DNA from: Streptomyces misionensis
GTDB taxonomy: Bacteria > Actinomycetota > Actinomycetes > Streptomycetales > Streptomycetaceae
Length of the DNA stretch: 64,000 nt
Reading direction: 5' to 3'
Assembly (NCBI RefSeq): GCF_900104815.1
Contig: NZ_FNTD01000004.1
Coordinates: 7,067,001-7,131,000, forward strand
Below, in pieces: positions 50,234 to 61,452 of the stretch (position 1 is the first letter of the stretch; the number at the start of each line of letters is the position of its first letter). The notes beneath the pieces are model-generated. The model did no database searches. It saw only the letters and a list, made by a program, of their open reading frames with translations, and was not told the origin of the DNA. Made by a program: the position numbers and the translations under genes.

Positions 50234-52371
50234 GCGCGGAGCCGGACGGGCCGGAGGACAGACTGCGCAGGCTGACGACGATCTGGAGCCGGGCGCTGTA
50301 CCCCGTCACCTCCACGTCGCTCACCCGCGCCGAGTTCGAGGGACAACTCCTGCCGCTCGCACGCCGGTTGAGCGAGCTGCTGCGCGCCCGCAGCTTCGAC
50401 GCGGAGGCCGCCAGGGCGGTCGGCGCCGCCCTGGTCGAGGCGCACTGCACCGACCCCGAGGCACTCTCGCGCACCCTCGACTGCGTGGACGCCTATCTGG
50501 TGCTCTACTGCGGCGGCGACGGCCCCCAGGACGAACTGCGCATGCGTTCCTCGCGGTTGCAGCACGCGATGGCCGCCGGTTACGCGCACGCGCTGCGCCG
50601 CCGCACCCTCGCCGAGCAAGAGTCCATCGCCCAGGCCGCGTTGCGCGCCCAGGGCGTGGTGGCACAGGCGCTGCACGCCAGCGAGGCCCGGTTCCGCGCG
50701 GTCTTCGAGGGCGCCGCCATAGGGATCGGCATCGCCGACCTCGACGGCCACATCCTCCAGGTCAACGAGGCGCTGCTGCGCATGTTCGGACTCACCCAGC
50801 AGTCGCTGTGCGGCCGCCGGGTGCAGGACTGGACGCACCCCGACGACGCCCCGCAGACCTGGCGGCTCTACGACGAACTGGTCCGCGGCGAACGCGAGCA
50901 CTACCACCTGGAGAAGGCCTTCAACCGGCCCGACGGCACGGTGCTGTGGACCAATCTGACGGTCTCCCTGCTGCGCGACGCCGACGGCAGGCCGCAGTAC
51001 CAGCTCGCGCTCATGGAGGACACCACCGAGCGCCGGCTGCTCAACCTGCGGCTGCGCTACGAGGCCACGCACGACGCGCTCACCGGCCTGCCCAACCGCA
51101 CGCTCTTCTTCGAGCGGCTGGAGAAGGCCCTCGCGGCCGGCCAGGACCAGCGTTTCGGCCTGTGCTACCTCGACCTGGACGGCTTCAAGACCATCAACGA
51201 CAGCCTCGGGCACGCGGCCGGCGACCGGCTGCTGGTGGAGGTCGCCGACCGGTTGCAGTCCTGCGCGACCGCGCCCGGGGAGATGGTCGCGCGGCTCGGC
51301 GGCGACGAGTTCGTGGCGCTGACCACCGGCCCCGGCACCGAACGCACCGTGGACGAACTGGCAGAGCGCATCATGAACGCGCTGGTCACCCCGATCAGCA
51401 TCGACGGCCGGGACCTGCTGGTGCGCGGCAGCCTGGGCATCGTGGAGGGCCCGGCGGGCGAGCGCACGGCCGCCGAGGTGCTGCGCAGCGCGGACATCAC
51501 CATGTACCGGGCCAAGTCGGCGGGCGGCAACCGCTCGGAGCTGGCCGACCCGGAGGCCGACGCCCGCGCCATCACCCGGCACGGTCTGACCACGGCCCTG
51601 CCCACCGCTCTGGAGCGCGGCGAGTTCTTCATCGAGTACCAGCCGCTGGTGCACCTCGGCGACGGCAGCGTGCGCGGCGCCGAGGCACTGGTGCGCTGGC
51701 TGCACCCGCAGCACGGGGTGCTCGGCCCGGACCGGTTCATCCCGCTCGCCGAGCACACCGGGCTGATCGTGCCGCTCGGCCGCTGGGTCCTGGAGGAGTC
51801 GATCCGGCAGGCCCGCGCCTGGCAGGAGCGGCACGGCTGCCAGGACGCCGGGCCGCTGCGGATCAACGTCAACCTTTCCCCGTGCCAGCTCAGCCACCCG
51901 GGGCTGGTCCAGGACACGGTGGACATCCTCGAACGCGCCGGCGTCACCCCCGACGCCCTGTGCCTGGAGGTCACCGAGTCCGCGCTCATCGGCGCCGACG
52001 ACGACCTGCTCAAGCCGCTGCGCAGGCTCGCCGAGATGGGCGTGGACATCGCCCTGGACGACTTCGGCACCGGCTACTCGAACCTGGCCAACCTGCGCCG
52101 CCTCCCGGTGAGCGTCCTCAAACTGGACCGCTCCTTCACCCAGGGCATGCAGCAGTTCCCCGCCGACCCCGTGGACCTGAAGATCGTCGAGGGGATCGTC
52201 ACCCTCGCCCACAGCCTGGACCTCGCGGTCACCGTGGAGGGAGTGGAGACCGGGGCCCAGGCCGAACAGCTGCGGGTGCTGGGCTGCGACACCGCCCAGG
52301 GCTGGTACTACGCCCGCCCGGGCCCGCCGGAACGGCTGCACGACCTGGCCCTGGCGGACGCCACGGGGTGA
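50230..52371 (+). CDS. rmdA: PAS-GGDEF-EAL c-di-GMP turnover protein (RmdA-like)
   Basis: A 713-residue protein. Seen: a helical N-terminal region (1-155), PAS (about 160-275; ARFRAVFEGAAIGIGIADLDG), GGDEF with intact RLGGDEFVAL (about 357), and EAL with GAEALVRW and DDFGTGYSNLANLRR, plus late QGWYYARP. Both active-site motifs look complete, so cyclase and phosphodiesterase activity are both possible. In S. coelicolor the orthologue (SCO0928, from memory) degrades c-di-GMP and controls development. GTG start at 50230 overlaps the methyltransferase stop. Confidence 0.92.
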   Translation: MSAEPDGPEDRLRRLTTIWSRALYPVTSTSLTRAEFEGQLLPLARRLSELLRARSFDAEAARAVGAALVEAHCTDPEALSRTLDCVDAYLVLYCGGDGPQDELRMRSSRLQHAMAAGYAHALRRRTLAEQESIAQAALRAQGVVAQALHASEARFRAVFEGAAIGIGIADLDGHILQVNEALLRMFGLTQQSLCGRRVQDWTHPDDAPQTWRLYDELVRGEREHYHLEKAFNRPDGTVLWTNLTVSLLRDADGRPQYQLALMEDTTERRLLNLRLRYEATHDALTGLPNRTLFFERLEKALAAGQDQRFGLCYLDLDGFKTINDSLGHAAGDRLLVEVADRLQSCATAPGEMVARLGGDEFVALTTGPGTERTVDELAERIMNALVTPISIDGRDLLVRGSLGIVEGPAGERTAAEVLRSADITMYRAKSAGGNRSELADPEADARAITRHGLTTALPTALERGEFFIEYQPLVHLGDGSVRGAEALVRWLHPQHGVLGPDRFIPLAEHTGLIVPLGRWVLEESIRQARAWQERHGCQDAGPLRINVNLSPCQLSHPGLVQDTVDILERAGVTPDALCLEVTESALIGADDDLLKPLRRLAEMGVDIALDDFGTGYSNLANLRRLPVSVLKLDRSFTQGMQQFPADPVDLKIVEGIVTLAHSLDLAVTVEGVETGAQAEQLRVLGCDTAQGWYYARPGPPERLHDLALADATG

Positions 52372-52423
52372 GGGAGCGCGGGCGCCGGGCAAAGCGGTTC
52401 CGGGCCGGCCGGCGCGGCGGTGG

Positions 52424-52453
52424 CCGGCGCCGGGCCGGTCCCACCGGCGCCGG
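52424..52453. terminator. Bidirectional terminator hairpin
   Basis: The self-complementary decamer CCGGCGCCGG occurs twice (52424-52433 and 52444-52453) with a 10-base spacer, allowing a stable stem between the convergent rmdA and LysR genes. Each copy is also palindromic on its own. Confidence 0.55.
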
Positions 52454-52465
52454 GCCCGAGCGCCC

Positions 52466-53350
52466 TCACCGCTGCCTGAGCATCCGCTGAAGCTCCCTCG
52501 CCGCCCGCGGTGGGGCGACGTCCGTGCGGTGGGCCAGGGCGATGGTCCGGTGCAGGCCGGGGCGGGCCAGCGGGGTGACCCGCAGGCTCAGGCCCGCCCG
52601 GGTCGCGACCATCCGCGGTACGACCGCCACCCCGAGCCCCGCGCGGACGAACCCCAGCACCGCGTCCATCTCGCCGCCCTCCACCGCGAAGTCCGGCTCG
52701 AAGCCCTCGGCGCGGCAGGCCGCCACGGTCAGCTCCCGCAGGTCGTAGCCGTGCCGGAACATCACCAGGCGCTCGCTCGCCAGATCGGCGATGCGCACCA
52801 CCCGCCCGCCGTGCCCGGGCGCCGGCGCCTCCGGCGAGGAGACCACCACCAGGTCCTCGCGCAGCACCTCCTCGGTGGTCAGCGCGGGCGAGGACGGCGG
52901 CAGCGGCAGCACGATCAGCGCCAGGTCGAGCGCGCCCCGGGCCAGCTCGCGCACCAGGTCGTGCGAGCCGCCCTCCTCGATCAGCAGCCGGATGCCCGGG
53001 TAGCGGTCGTGGAAGGCGCGCAGCACATCCGGCAGCAGGCCCGTGCACAGGCTCGGCGTCGCCCCGAGCCGCACCCGCCCGCGCCGCAGCTGCACCAGTT
53101 CCTGCACCTCGTGCCGGGCGGTGTCCGCGTCCGCCAGGATCCGCCGGGCCAGCGGCAGCAGCGCCTCGCCCGCGTCGGTGAGCGTGATGTTGCCCCGGGC
53201 GCGCAGGAACAGATCCGCCCCCAGTTCCCGCTCCAGGGCCTTGATCTGCTGGGAGAGCGACGGCTGGGCCACGTGCACCAGCTCGGCGGCGCGGGTGAAG
53301 TGCCGGGACTCGGCGACGGCCACGAAATACTGGAGCTGCTGGAGCTGCAT
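52466..53350 (-). CDS. LysR-family regulator of the sdh locus (inferred)
   Basis: A 294-residue LTTR. Seen: HTH (MQLQQLQYFVAVAESRHFTR, then VAQPSLSQQIKALERELGAD) and effector domain. Start at MQLQQLQYF (53350); 14 further in-frame residues upstream do not resemble the family. Divergent from sdhC across 84 bases that contain a CAAG-N11-CTTG box, so it very probably regulates that operon, though no co-inducer can be read off. Confidence 0.93.
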   Translation of the reverse strand: MQLQQLQYFVAVAESRHFTRAAELVHVAQPSLSQQIKALERELGADLFLRARGNITLTDAGEALLPLARRILADADTARHEVQELVQLRRGRVRLGATPSLCTGLLPDVLRAFHDRYPGIRLLIEEGGSHDLVRELARGALDLALIVLPLPPSSPALTTEEVLREDLVVVSSPEAPAPGHGGRVVRIADLASERLVMFRHGYDLRELTVAACRAEGFEPDFAVEGGEMDAVLGFVRAGLGVAVVPRMVATRAGLSLRVTPLARPGLHRTIALAHRTDVAPPRAARELQRMLRQR

Positions 53351-53379
53351 ACAGCAACGATAGCCCCGTCCTATGGAAA

Positions 53380-53398
53380 CAAGCTGCACCATGTCTTG
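53380..53398. promoter_or_regulatory. Candidate LysR box before sdhC
   Basis: CAAG-N11-CTTG inverted repeat, with LTTR-type spacing, in the middle of the 84-base gap between the LysR gene and sdhC. The gap is too short for separate promoters, so binding would affect both directions. Confidence 0.5.
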
Positions 53399-53434
53399 GA
53401 CCGATCGGGACCTTCGGCCCTAGCGTGCTGTTCC

Positions 53435-54142
53435 ATGGCTCTGGCAACGCGGACGGACCGACGGCCGTCCATGGCACGCACGATGTGGGACTCCTCCGTC
53501 GGCAAGAAGACGGTGATGGCCGTCAGCGGTCTGATCATGCTGCTCTACCTGGTGGTGCACATGATCGGAAACCTGAAGATCTACTTCGGGGCGGGCGAGT
53601 TCAACCACTACGCCCACTGGCTGCGCACCATCGGCGAACCCTTCATGCACTACGAGTGGACGCTCTGGATCATCCGGGTCGTCCTCGTCGTCGCCGTGGT
53701 CGCCCACGCCACCTCCGCGTACCAGCTCAGCCGCCGCGACATCAAGGCGCGGCCCAGCAAGTACGTGCACCCGAGGCCCCGGGCGAGCTACGCCACCCGC
53801 ACCATGCGCTGGGGCGGGATCATCCTCGGCCTGTTCATCGTGTGGCACATCCTCGACCTGACCACCGGCACCGTGCACTCCGGCGGCTTCCAGCCGGGCC
53901 ACCCGTACCAGAACGTCGTGGACACCTTCTCCACCTGGTACGGCAACGTGATCTACATCGTCGCGATGCTCGCGCTCGGCCTGCACGTCCGGCACGGCTT
54001 CTGGAGCGCCGCGCAGACCCTCGGCGTCGGCAGCCGCGCCCGCGACCGCGCCTTGAAGACCGTCGCCAACGTTCTCGCGCTGCTGCTCACGGTCGGCTTC
54101 ATCGCCGTGCCCGTGGGCGTGATGACCGGAGTGGTGAGCTGA
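53435..54142 (+). CDS. sdhC: Succinate dehydrogenase/fumarate reductase cytochrome b subunit
   Basis: A 235-residue membrane anchor with five spans. Seen: [20 protein letters not shown] (span 1, haem-ligand His), [20 protein letters not shown], and later His in [13 protein letters not shown] and [12 protein letters not shown], consistent with a two-haem type B-like subunit. First gene of sdhCAB; sdhA starts one base after the stop. It differs from the usual aerobic sdhCD pair because one large subunit replaces two. Confidence 0.93.
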   Translation: MALATRTDRRPSMARTMWDSSVGKKTVMAVSGLIMLLYLVVHMIGNLKIYFGAGEFNHYAHWLRTIGEPFMHYEWTLWIIRVVLVVAVVAHATSAYQLSRRDIKARPSKYVHPRPRASYATRTMRWGGIILGLFIVWHILDLTTGTVHSGGFQPGHPYQNVVDTFSTWYGNVIYIVAMLALGLHVRHGFWSAAQTLGVGSRARDRALKTVANVLALLLTVGFIAVPVGVMTGVVS

Positions 54143-54143
54143 C

Positions 54144-56089
<1,946 letters not shown>

Positions 56090-56093
<4 letters not shown>

Positions 56094-56839
56094 AGCTCAC
56101 CCTGCGCGTCTGGCGGCAGAAGAACGCCGACGCCGACGGCACGATGTCCACCTACGAGGTGGACGGCATCTCGCCCGACATGTCCTTCCTGGAGATGCTG
56201 GACGTCCTCAACGAACAGCTCATCCTCTCCGGCGAGGACCCGGTCGCCTTCGACCACGACTGCCGCGAGGGCATCTGCGGCGCCTGCTCCCTCGTGATCA
56301 ACGGCGACGCCCACGGCCCCGAGCGGACCACCACCTGCCAGCTGCACATGCGGTCCTTCAAGGACGGCGACACCATCGACATCGAGCCGTGGCGGGCCGC
56401 CGCGTTCCCGGTGATCAAGGACCTCGTGGTGGACCGCTCCGCCTTCGACCGGATCATCCAGGCCGGCGGCTACATCACCGCGCCCACAGGTTCCGCGCCG
56501 GAGGCCCACGCCACGCCGGTGCCCAAGGCGGACGCCGACTTCGCCTTCGAGCACGCCGAGTGCATCGGCTGCGGGGCGTGTGTGGCCGCCTGCCCCAACG
56601 GCGCGGCGATGCTGTTCACCTCCGCGAAGATCAACCACCTCAACGTGCTGCCGCAGGGCGCGCCCGAGCGGGAGACGCGGGTGCTCGACATGGTGGCGCA
56701 GATGGACGCGGAGGGCTTCGGCGGCTGCACGCTGACGGGGGAGTGCGCGACCGCCTGCCCCAAGGGCATCCCGCTGATGTCCATCACGGGCATGAACAAG
56801 GAGTGGCTGCGGGCGACCCGCAAGGCCGGGAAGCGCTAG
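56090..56839 (+). CDS. sdhB: Succinate dehydrogenase/fumarate reductase iron-sulfur subunit
   Basis: A 249-residue electron-transfer subunit. Seen: [2Fe-2S] ligands in [15 protein letters not shown], and a ferredoxin-like C-terminal part with [14 protein letters not shown], and [16 protein letters not shown], giving [4Fe-4S] and [3Fe-4S] clusters. ATG overlaps the sdhA stop. Followed by a strong hairpin terminator shared with the IclR gene. With sdhCA it makes a complete complex independent of any other sdh operon in the genome. Confidence 0.96.
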
Positions 56840-56897
56840 CCACACCGCGGAAGCGGTCGGCAGTACCTCACAGACGTTCGCGCTTCGTGCGGACGGG

Positions 56898-56926
56898 CGG
56901 GGCCGGGACGGTGCTCCCCGGCCCCG
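56898..56926. terminator. Terminator between sdhB and IclR genes
   Basis: Perfect 10-bp stem CGGGGCCGGG (56898-56907) with CCCGGCCCCG (56917-56926) and a 9-base loop, symmetric and lying between convergent stops, so it can end both transcripts. Confidence 0.75.
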
Positions 56927-56972
56927 TCTCGCATGTCCGCGGCGGTCCCGGCACGGCGGGCCCGGCGGTGCT

Positions 56973-57734
56973 TCAGCGCAGGAAGTCGCGCCGGATCAGG
57001 GTGCTGCCCAGTGCCGCGGCCGCCGCGCGCACCGCCGTCGCCTGGGCCTCGGGGCGGAACCGGCTGCCCGGCCCGGCCACGCTGATCGCGGCCAGCGGCT
57101 CGTCCCGGCGGCCGAGGACGGGCGCGGCCACGCACACCAGCCCCACGGCGGACTCCTCCCGCTCGAACGCCACCCCCGTCTCCGTCACCCGCTGCAACTG
57201 ACGGCGCAGGATGCCCGGCGCCACCACGGTGTGCGGGGTACGGCGCTCCAGCGGCCCGGTGAGCACCGCGCGCCGCAGGTCCGCGTCCGCGTGCGCGAGC
57301 AGCGCCTTGCCGATCGCGGTGCAGTGCAGCGGCATCCGCCCGCCGGTGCGCGAGGGCACCCTGGCCTGGCGGTGTCCGCCGATCTTGGCGACGTACACCA
57401 CGTCATGGCCCTCGCGCAGCCCGAGGTGCACGGTCTCGTGGGTGCGCTCGTAGAGGTCCTGGAGGAAGGGCATCGCCACTTCGAGGAGGCTGCGCTCCAG
57501 CGACGCGAGCATGCCGAGTTCGAAGAGGCCGCCGCTGAGCCGGTACCCGCCGTCGGTCCGCTCCAGCAGCCGGTTGGCGACCAGCTCACCGCAGAGCCGG
57601 TGCACCGTCGCCTTGTGCAGGCCGGTGCGCTGCACCAGTTCCGCGAGGCCCACGGCCTGGTCGTCGGCCCGGAAGGCGCGCAGAATCGTCACCGCCTTGC
57701 CCAGCACCGTGTTCAGGTCGGCCGTCTCGGTCAT
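56973..57734 (-). CDS. IclR-family regulator of the lower meta-cleavage operon
   Basis: A 253-residue IclR protein. Seen: N-terminal winged HTH (LGKAVTILRAFRADDQAVGL, then LAELVQRTGLHKATVHRLCG) and a C-terminal effector domain (GLREGHDVVYVAKIGGHRQ, then LHCTAIGKALLAHA). Divergent from the hydratase gene across 70 bases that include TCGCT-G-AGCGA (57748-57758), a possible operator. HppR-like IclR proteins in other actinobacteria control hydroxyphenylpropionate genes, so aromatic control is likely. Confidence 0.92.
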   Translation of the reverse strand: MTETADLNTVLGKAVTILRAFRADDQAVGLAELVQRTGLHKATVHRLCGELVANRLLERTDGGYRLSGGLFELGMLASLERSLLEVAMPFLQDLYERTHETVHLGLREGHDVVYVAKIGGHRQARVPSRTGGRMPLHCTAIGKALLAHADADLRRAVLTGPLERRTPHTVVAPGILRRQLQRVTETGVAFEREESAVGLVCVAAPVLGRRDEPLAAISVAGPGSRFRPEAQATAVRAAAAALGSTLIRRDFLR

Positions 57735-57804
57735 GTCCGCCAGCGTATCGCTGAGCGAGACGAAGTGCTGGTTCGGGGGCTTCGCCCGACCGCACAGTGA
57801 AGAC

Positions 57805-58626
57805 GTGAACGAAAGCAATCGGCTCGCCACCGCGAGCCCCTCCGACATCGCGGCCGCGGCCGAGCGCATCGCCGAGGCCCTCGCCTCCGGCGTGCCGTGC
57901 GCGCCGGTGCGCGACCTGATCGGCCGGGACGACCTGACCGCCGCGTACGCCGTGCAGGACCGGCTCACCGAGCGGCGGCTCGCCGCCGGGGCGACGGTCG
58001 TCGGCCGCAAGATCGGTCTCACCTCCGAGGCCGTGCAGCGGCAGCTCGGCGTCGACCGGCCCGACTTCGGGTTCCTGTTCGACGACATGGCGTACGCCGA
58101 CGGCGACACCGTCCCGTTCGGCGAGGTCCTCCAGCCGAGGGCCGAGGCGGAGATCGCTTTCGTGCTGGGCGCCGATCTGGCCGACGGCCCGCTCACCCGC
58201 GAGCAGGTCGCCGCGGCCCTCGCTTACGGCGTGCCCGCGCTGGAGATCTGCGGCAGCCGGATCGCCGGGTGGGACATCAGCTTCGGCGACACCGTCGCCG
58301 ACAACGCCTCCGCGGGGGCGTACGTGCTCGGCGAACAGCGCCTCGCACTCGACGCGTTCGACCCGGTGGCCGTCGCCATGACGATGACCGTCAACGGCGA
58401 GGAGGTCTCCACCGGGTCCGGCGCGGACTGCCTCGGCGACCCGGTCGAGGCGGTCGTCTGGCTCGCCCGCACCGCCCGCGAACTCGGCGAGCCGCTGCGG
58501 GCCGGCCAGGTCGTCCTCTCCGGCGCCCTCGGCCCGATGCGCCCGGTCGCCGCCGGTGACACCGTCACCGCCACCCTGTCCGGCCTCGGCGCCGTGACGG
58601 TCCGCTTCAGCGAGGGAGCAGCATGA
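57805..58626 (+). CDS. mhpD: 2-keto-4-pentenoate hydratase
   Basis: A 273-residue FAH-superfamily enzyme: 2-hydroxypenta-2,4-dienoate + H2O to 4-hydroxy-2-oxovalerate. Seen: [20 protein letters not shown], then FGFLFDDM; metal ligands in [15 protein letters not shown] (two Glu); and [27 protein letters not shown] start at 57805. First of three coupled genes (overlaps the next by 4 bases, ATGA). Naming follows the E. coli mhp pathway by function, not by orthology test. Confidence 0.93.
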   Translation: MNESNRLATASPSDIAAAAERIAEALASGVPCAPVRDLIGRDDLTAAYAVQDRLTERRLAAGATVVGRKIGLTSEAVQRQLGVDRPDFGFLFDDMAYADGDTVPFGEVLQPRAEAEIAFVLGADLADGPLTREQVAAALAYGVPALEICGSRIAGWDISFGDTVADNASAGAYVLGEQRLALDAFDPVAVAMTMTVNGEEVSTGSGADCLGDPVEAVVWLARTARELGEPLRAGQVVLSGALGPMRPVAAGDTVTATLSGLGAVTVRFSEGAA

Positions 58627-59567
58627 ACAGGACGAAGGTCGCGGTCATCGGCTCGGGCAACATCGGCACCGACCTGATGATCAAGGTGCTGCGAGGGTCG
58701 CGGCACCTGGAGATGGGCGCGCTGGCCGGCATCGACCCGGCCTCGGACGGACTGGCCCGCGCCGCCCGGCTCGGCGTGCCGGTCACCCACGAGGGCGTCG
58801 ACGGGCTGATCGCGCTGCCGGGCTTCGACGAGATCGAGATCGTCTTCGACGCCACCTCCGCCAAGGCCCACGAGGCGAACGCCGCCAGGCTGCTGCCCCT
58901 CGGCAAGCGGCTGATCGACCTGACGCCGGCCGCCATCGGCCCGTACGTCGTCCCCGCCGTCAACCTCGAAGAGCACCTGGACGCGCCCGACGTCAACATG
59001 GTCACCTGCGGCGGCCAGGCCACCATCCCGGTCGTCGCCGCGGTCGGCCGTGTCGTGCCGGTGGCGTACGCCGAGATCGTCGCCTCCATCGCGTCGAGGT
59101 CGGCCGGTCCGGGCACCCGGGCCAACATCGACGAGTTCACCGAGACCACCTCGGCCGCCATCGAGCGGGTCGGCGGTGCCCGCCGCGGCAAGGCGATCAT
59201 CGTCCTGAACCCCGCCGAGCCGCCGCTGATGATGCGGGACACGGTCTTCTGCCTGGTGACGGCGCCGGACCCGGCGACCCACGACGAGATCCGCCGGTCG
59301 GTGGAGAAGATGGTCGCGGACGTCGCCGCGTACGTCCCGGGCTACCGGCTCAAGCAGCAGGTGCAGATCGCCGAGCTACCCGCCGACCAGCCGGTGGGCA
59401 CGCTCCTGGCCGACGGCACCGCCCTGCCCACCCATCAGGTGTCGGTCTTCCTCGAGGTCGAGGGCGCCGCGCACTACCTCCCGGCCTACGCCGGCAACCT
59501 CGACATCATGACCTCCGCCGGCCTCCAGGTCGCGGAACGCATCGCAGCACGGAAGGCGGGCCGCTGA
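58623..59567 (+). CDS. mhpF: Acylating acetaldehyde dehydrogenase
   Basis: A 314-residue enzyme: acetaldehyde + CoA + NAD+ to acetyl-CoA. Seen: NAD motif [19 protein letters not shown] (about 5-23), and the catalytic Cys in [15 protein letters not shown] (about 131). Partner of the downstream aldolase, with which family members form a complex that channels acetaldehyde. Overlaps hydratase and aldolase genes (ATGA and TGATG). Confidence 0.95.
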   Translation: MNRTKVAVIGSGNIGTDLMIKVLRGSRHLEMGALAGIDPASDGLARAARLGVPVTHEGVDGLIALPGFDEIEIVFDATSAKAHEANAARLLPLGKRLIDLTPAAIGPYVVPAVNLEEHLDAPDVNMVTCGGQATIPVVAAVGRVVPVAYAEIVASIASRSAGPGTRANIDEFTETTSAAIERVGGARRGKAIIVLNPAEPPLMMRDTVFCLVTAPDPATHDEIRRSVEKMVADVAAYVPGYRLKQQVQIAELPADQPVGTLLADGTALPTHQVSVFLEVEGAAHYLPAYAGNLDIMTSAGLQVAERIAARKAGR

Positions 59568-60592
59568 TGGGCACCCCGATCTTCGTCCAGGACGTGACCC
59601 TGCGCGACGGCATGCACGCCGTACGGCACCGGATCACCCCGGAGGACGTCAAACGCATCGTCGCCGCGCTCGACCGGGCCGGCGTCGACGCCATCGAGGT
59701 CGCGCACGGCGACGGCCTCGCGGGCGGCTCGGTCAACTACGGCCCCGGCTCCCACACGGACTGGGAGTGGATCGAGGCGGCGGCCTCCGTGCTGGAGCGC
59801 GCCCGCCTCACCACCCTGCTGCTGCCCGGCGTCGGCACCATCCACGAGCTGAGGCGCGCCCACGAACTGGGCGTCCGCTCGGTCCGCGTCGCCACGCACT
59901 GCACCGAGGCCGACATCTCGGCCCAGCACATCGCCGCCGCGCGGGAACTGGGCATGGACGTGTCCGGCTTCCTGATGCTGTCCCACATGGCCCCGCCGGA
60001 GGAACTGGCCCGGCAGGCCAAGCTGATGGAGTCCTACGGTGCGCAGTGCGTCTACGTCACCGACTCCGGCGGCCGGCTCACCATGAACGACGTGACAGCC
60101 CGGGTCCGGGCCTACCGCGACGTGCTGGACGCCGGCACCGAGATCGGTATCCACGCCCACGAGAACCTCTCGCTGGCGGTCGCCAACTCGGTCGTCGCCG
60201 TGGAGAACGGGGTGCGCCGCGTCGACGCGTCGCTCGCCGGGCACGGCGCGGGCGCGGGCAACTGCCCGCTGGAGGCGTTCATCGCGGTCGCGAACATCTC
60301 GGACTTCGAGCACGGCTGCGACCTGTTCCGGCTCCAGGACGCCGCCGACGACATCGTCCGGCCGCTCCAGGACCGCCCGGTGCGCGTCGACCGCGAGACG
60401 CTCACCCTGGGCTACGCGGGTGTCTACTCGTCGTTCCTGCGGCACGCGGAGGCCGCCGCCGGGCGCTACGGCCTCGATGTCCGCGACATCCTCGTGGAGT
60501 GCGGCCGGCGCCGTCTCGTGGGCGGCCAGGAGGACATGATCGTCGACGTGGCGCTCACGCTGGTCGCCGAACGCGCGGAGCAGGCGGCCTGA
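59567..60592 (+). CDS. mhpE: 4-hydroxy-2-oxovalerate aldolase
   Basis: A 341-residue divalent-metal aldolase: 4-hydroxy-2-oxovalerate to pyruvate + acetaldehyde. Seen: [19 protein letters not shown] (active-site Arg/Asp near the N-terminus), [14 protein letters not shown] (metal His pair), [19 protein letters not shown], and a C-terminal DmpG-type communication domain. Ends 16 bases from the convergent TetR gene stop. Completes the lower meta-cleavage pathway. Confidence 0.95.
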   Translation: MGTPIFVQDVTLRDGMHAVRHRITPEDVKRIVAALDRAGVDAIEVAHGDGLAGGSVNYGPGSHTDWEWIEAAASVLERARLTTLLLPGVGTIHELRRAHELGVRSVRVATHCTEADISAQHIAAARELGMDVSGFLMLSHMAPPEELARQAKLMESYGAQCVYVTDSGGRLTMNDVTARVRAYRDVLDAGTEIGIHAHENLSLAVANSVVAVENGVRRVDASLAGHGAGAGNCPLEAFIAVANISDFEHGCDLFRLQDAADDIVRPLQDRPVRVDRETLTLGYAGVYSSFLRHAEAAAGRYGLDVRDILVECGRRRLVGGQEDMIVDVALTLVAERAEQAA

Positions 60593-60608
60593 GCGGAGCG
60601 GCGGCGGC

Positions 60609-61259
60609 TCAGCGCGGGGGCAGGAGGGCCTCGCCGAGCGACACCAGGCCGTCGGCGAGTTCCGTCATGAACCGCGCGATCGGAATGCCGTCCGCCGACT
60701 GGAAGGAGACGAAGGCGCCGTCGAAGCCCGCCATGCCGAAGGGGGCCAGGGTGTCACCGACCGCGTCGGCGGCCGCCTCGCCCTCGCCCGCGAAGGCGGA
60801 ACGGATCATGTGCCGCATGTAGGTGCGGCCCTCGTCGCGGACGGTCCGCACGGTCCGCAGCGCCTCCGGAGCCTCGGCGGCCTCGTGGCTCATCACCAGG
60901 ACCATCAGGAGCCGCAGGAACTCCTCGCGGTTCTCGATCACCTCGCCGGTCCGCAGCAGGTACCAGCGCATCCGCTCGCGCGGTGTGCCGCCCCGCGGCG
61001 GATCGCGGTGCGCGTCGCGCATGGCGTCGAAGAAGCCCTGCGCACCCTGTGCCATCACCGCCGACAGCAGCCCTGCCTTGGACTCGAAGTGGTGGTAGAA
61101 GGCGCTCTTCGGCAGGCCCGTCTCCTTGACGAGCGTCGACATCGACGTGCCGGCGTACCCGCGCACGGACATGACCCGTGCGGCCGCGTCGAGGATCTCC
61201 TGCCGTGATCGCCGGCCCCGGCGGTTGCTGGTGTGCGCTTTCGGCGCGGGCGTTTCCAC
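60609..61259 (-). CDS. TetR-family regulator of the upper pathway
   Basis: A 216-residue TetR protein. Seen: N-terminal HTH (SRQEILDAAARVMSVRGYAG, then TSMSTLVKETGLPKSAFYHHFESK) and a C-terminal ligand domain. Start uncertain: GTG at 61259 (VETPAPKAH) or ATG at 61292; neither has a strong RBS, and I prefer the shorter because the added residues look noncoding. Divergent from the hydroxylase gene with a 20-bp palindrome between, so it likely represses the upper operon and responds to an aromatic substrate or ring-cleavage product. Confidence 0.9.
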   Translation of the reverse strand: METPAPKAHTSNRRGRRSRQEILDAAARVMSVRGYAGTSMSTLVKETGLPKSAFYHHFESKAGLLSAVMAQGAQGFFDAMRDAHRDPPRGGTPRERMRWYLLRTGEVIENREEFLRLLMVLVMSHEAAEAPEALRTVRTVRDEGRTYMRHMIRSAFAGEGEAAADAVGDTLAPFGMAGFDGAFVSFQSADGIPIARFMTELADGLVSLGEALLPPR

Positions 61260-61346
61260 TCGCCGAAGTGTAGGCCGCGCCGCGCGGACCATGATCCGCG
61301 CGGTGATCAGGCCTTCTGTATCTATCAGTTGATCACCTGACAACCC

Positions 61347-61376
61347 TTGACATATCGCCGTCACGGGTTGTTAACC
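61347..61376 (+). promoter_or_regulatory. Promoter of the upper meta-cleavage operon
   Basis: TTGACA (61347-61352) matches the -35 consensus exactly; an 18-base spacer leads to TTAACC (61371-61376), a plausible -10. A transcript would start near 61383, directly beside the TetR palindrome at 61387-61406, giving a simple repression geometry. Confidence 0.55.
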
Positions 61377-61386
61377 TCCCGGCAAA

Positions 61387-61406
61387 TGGACCGACCGATC
61401 GGTCCA
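61387..61406. promoter_or_regulatory. TetR-type operator palindrome
   Basis: Perfect 8-bp inverted repeat TGGACCGA-CCGA-TCGGTCCA, 20 bp in all, in the 193-base gap between the divergent TetR and hydroxylase genes. Size and symmetry fit a TetR dimer site just downstream of the predicted start of transcription. Confidence 0.75.
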
Positions 61407-61452
61407 AAACTTCCGCACGCCGGACGTGCGGACAGGACAACGGAGTCTGCGC

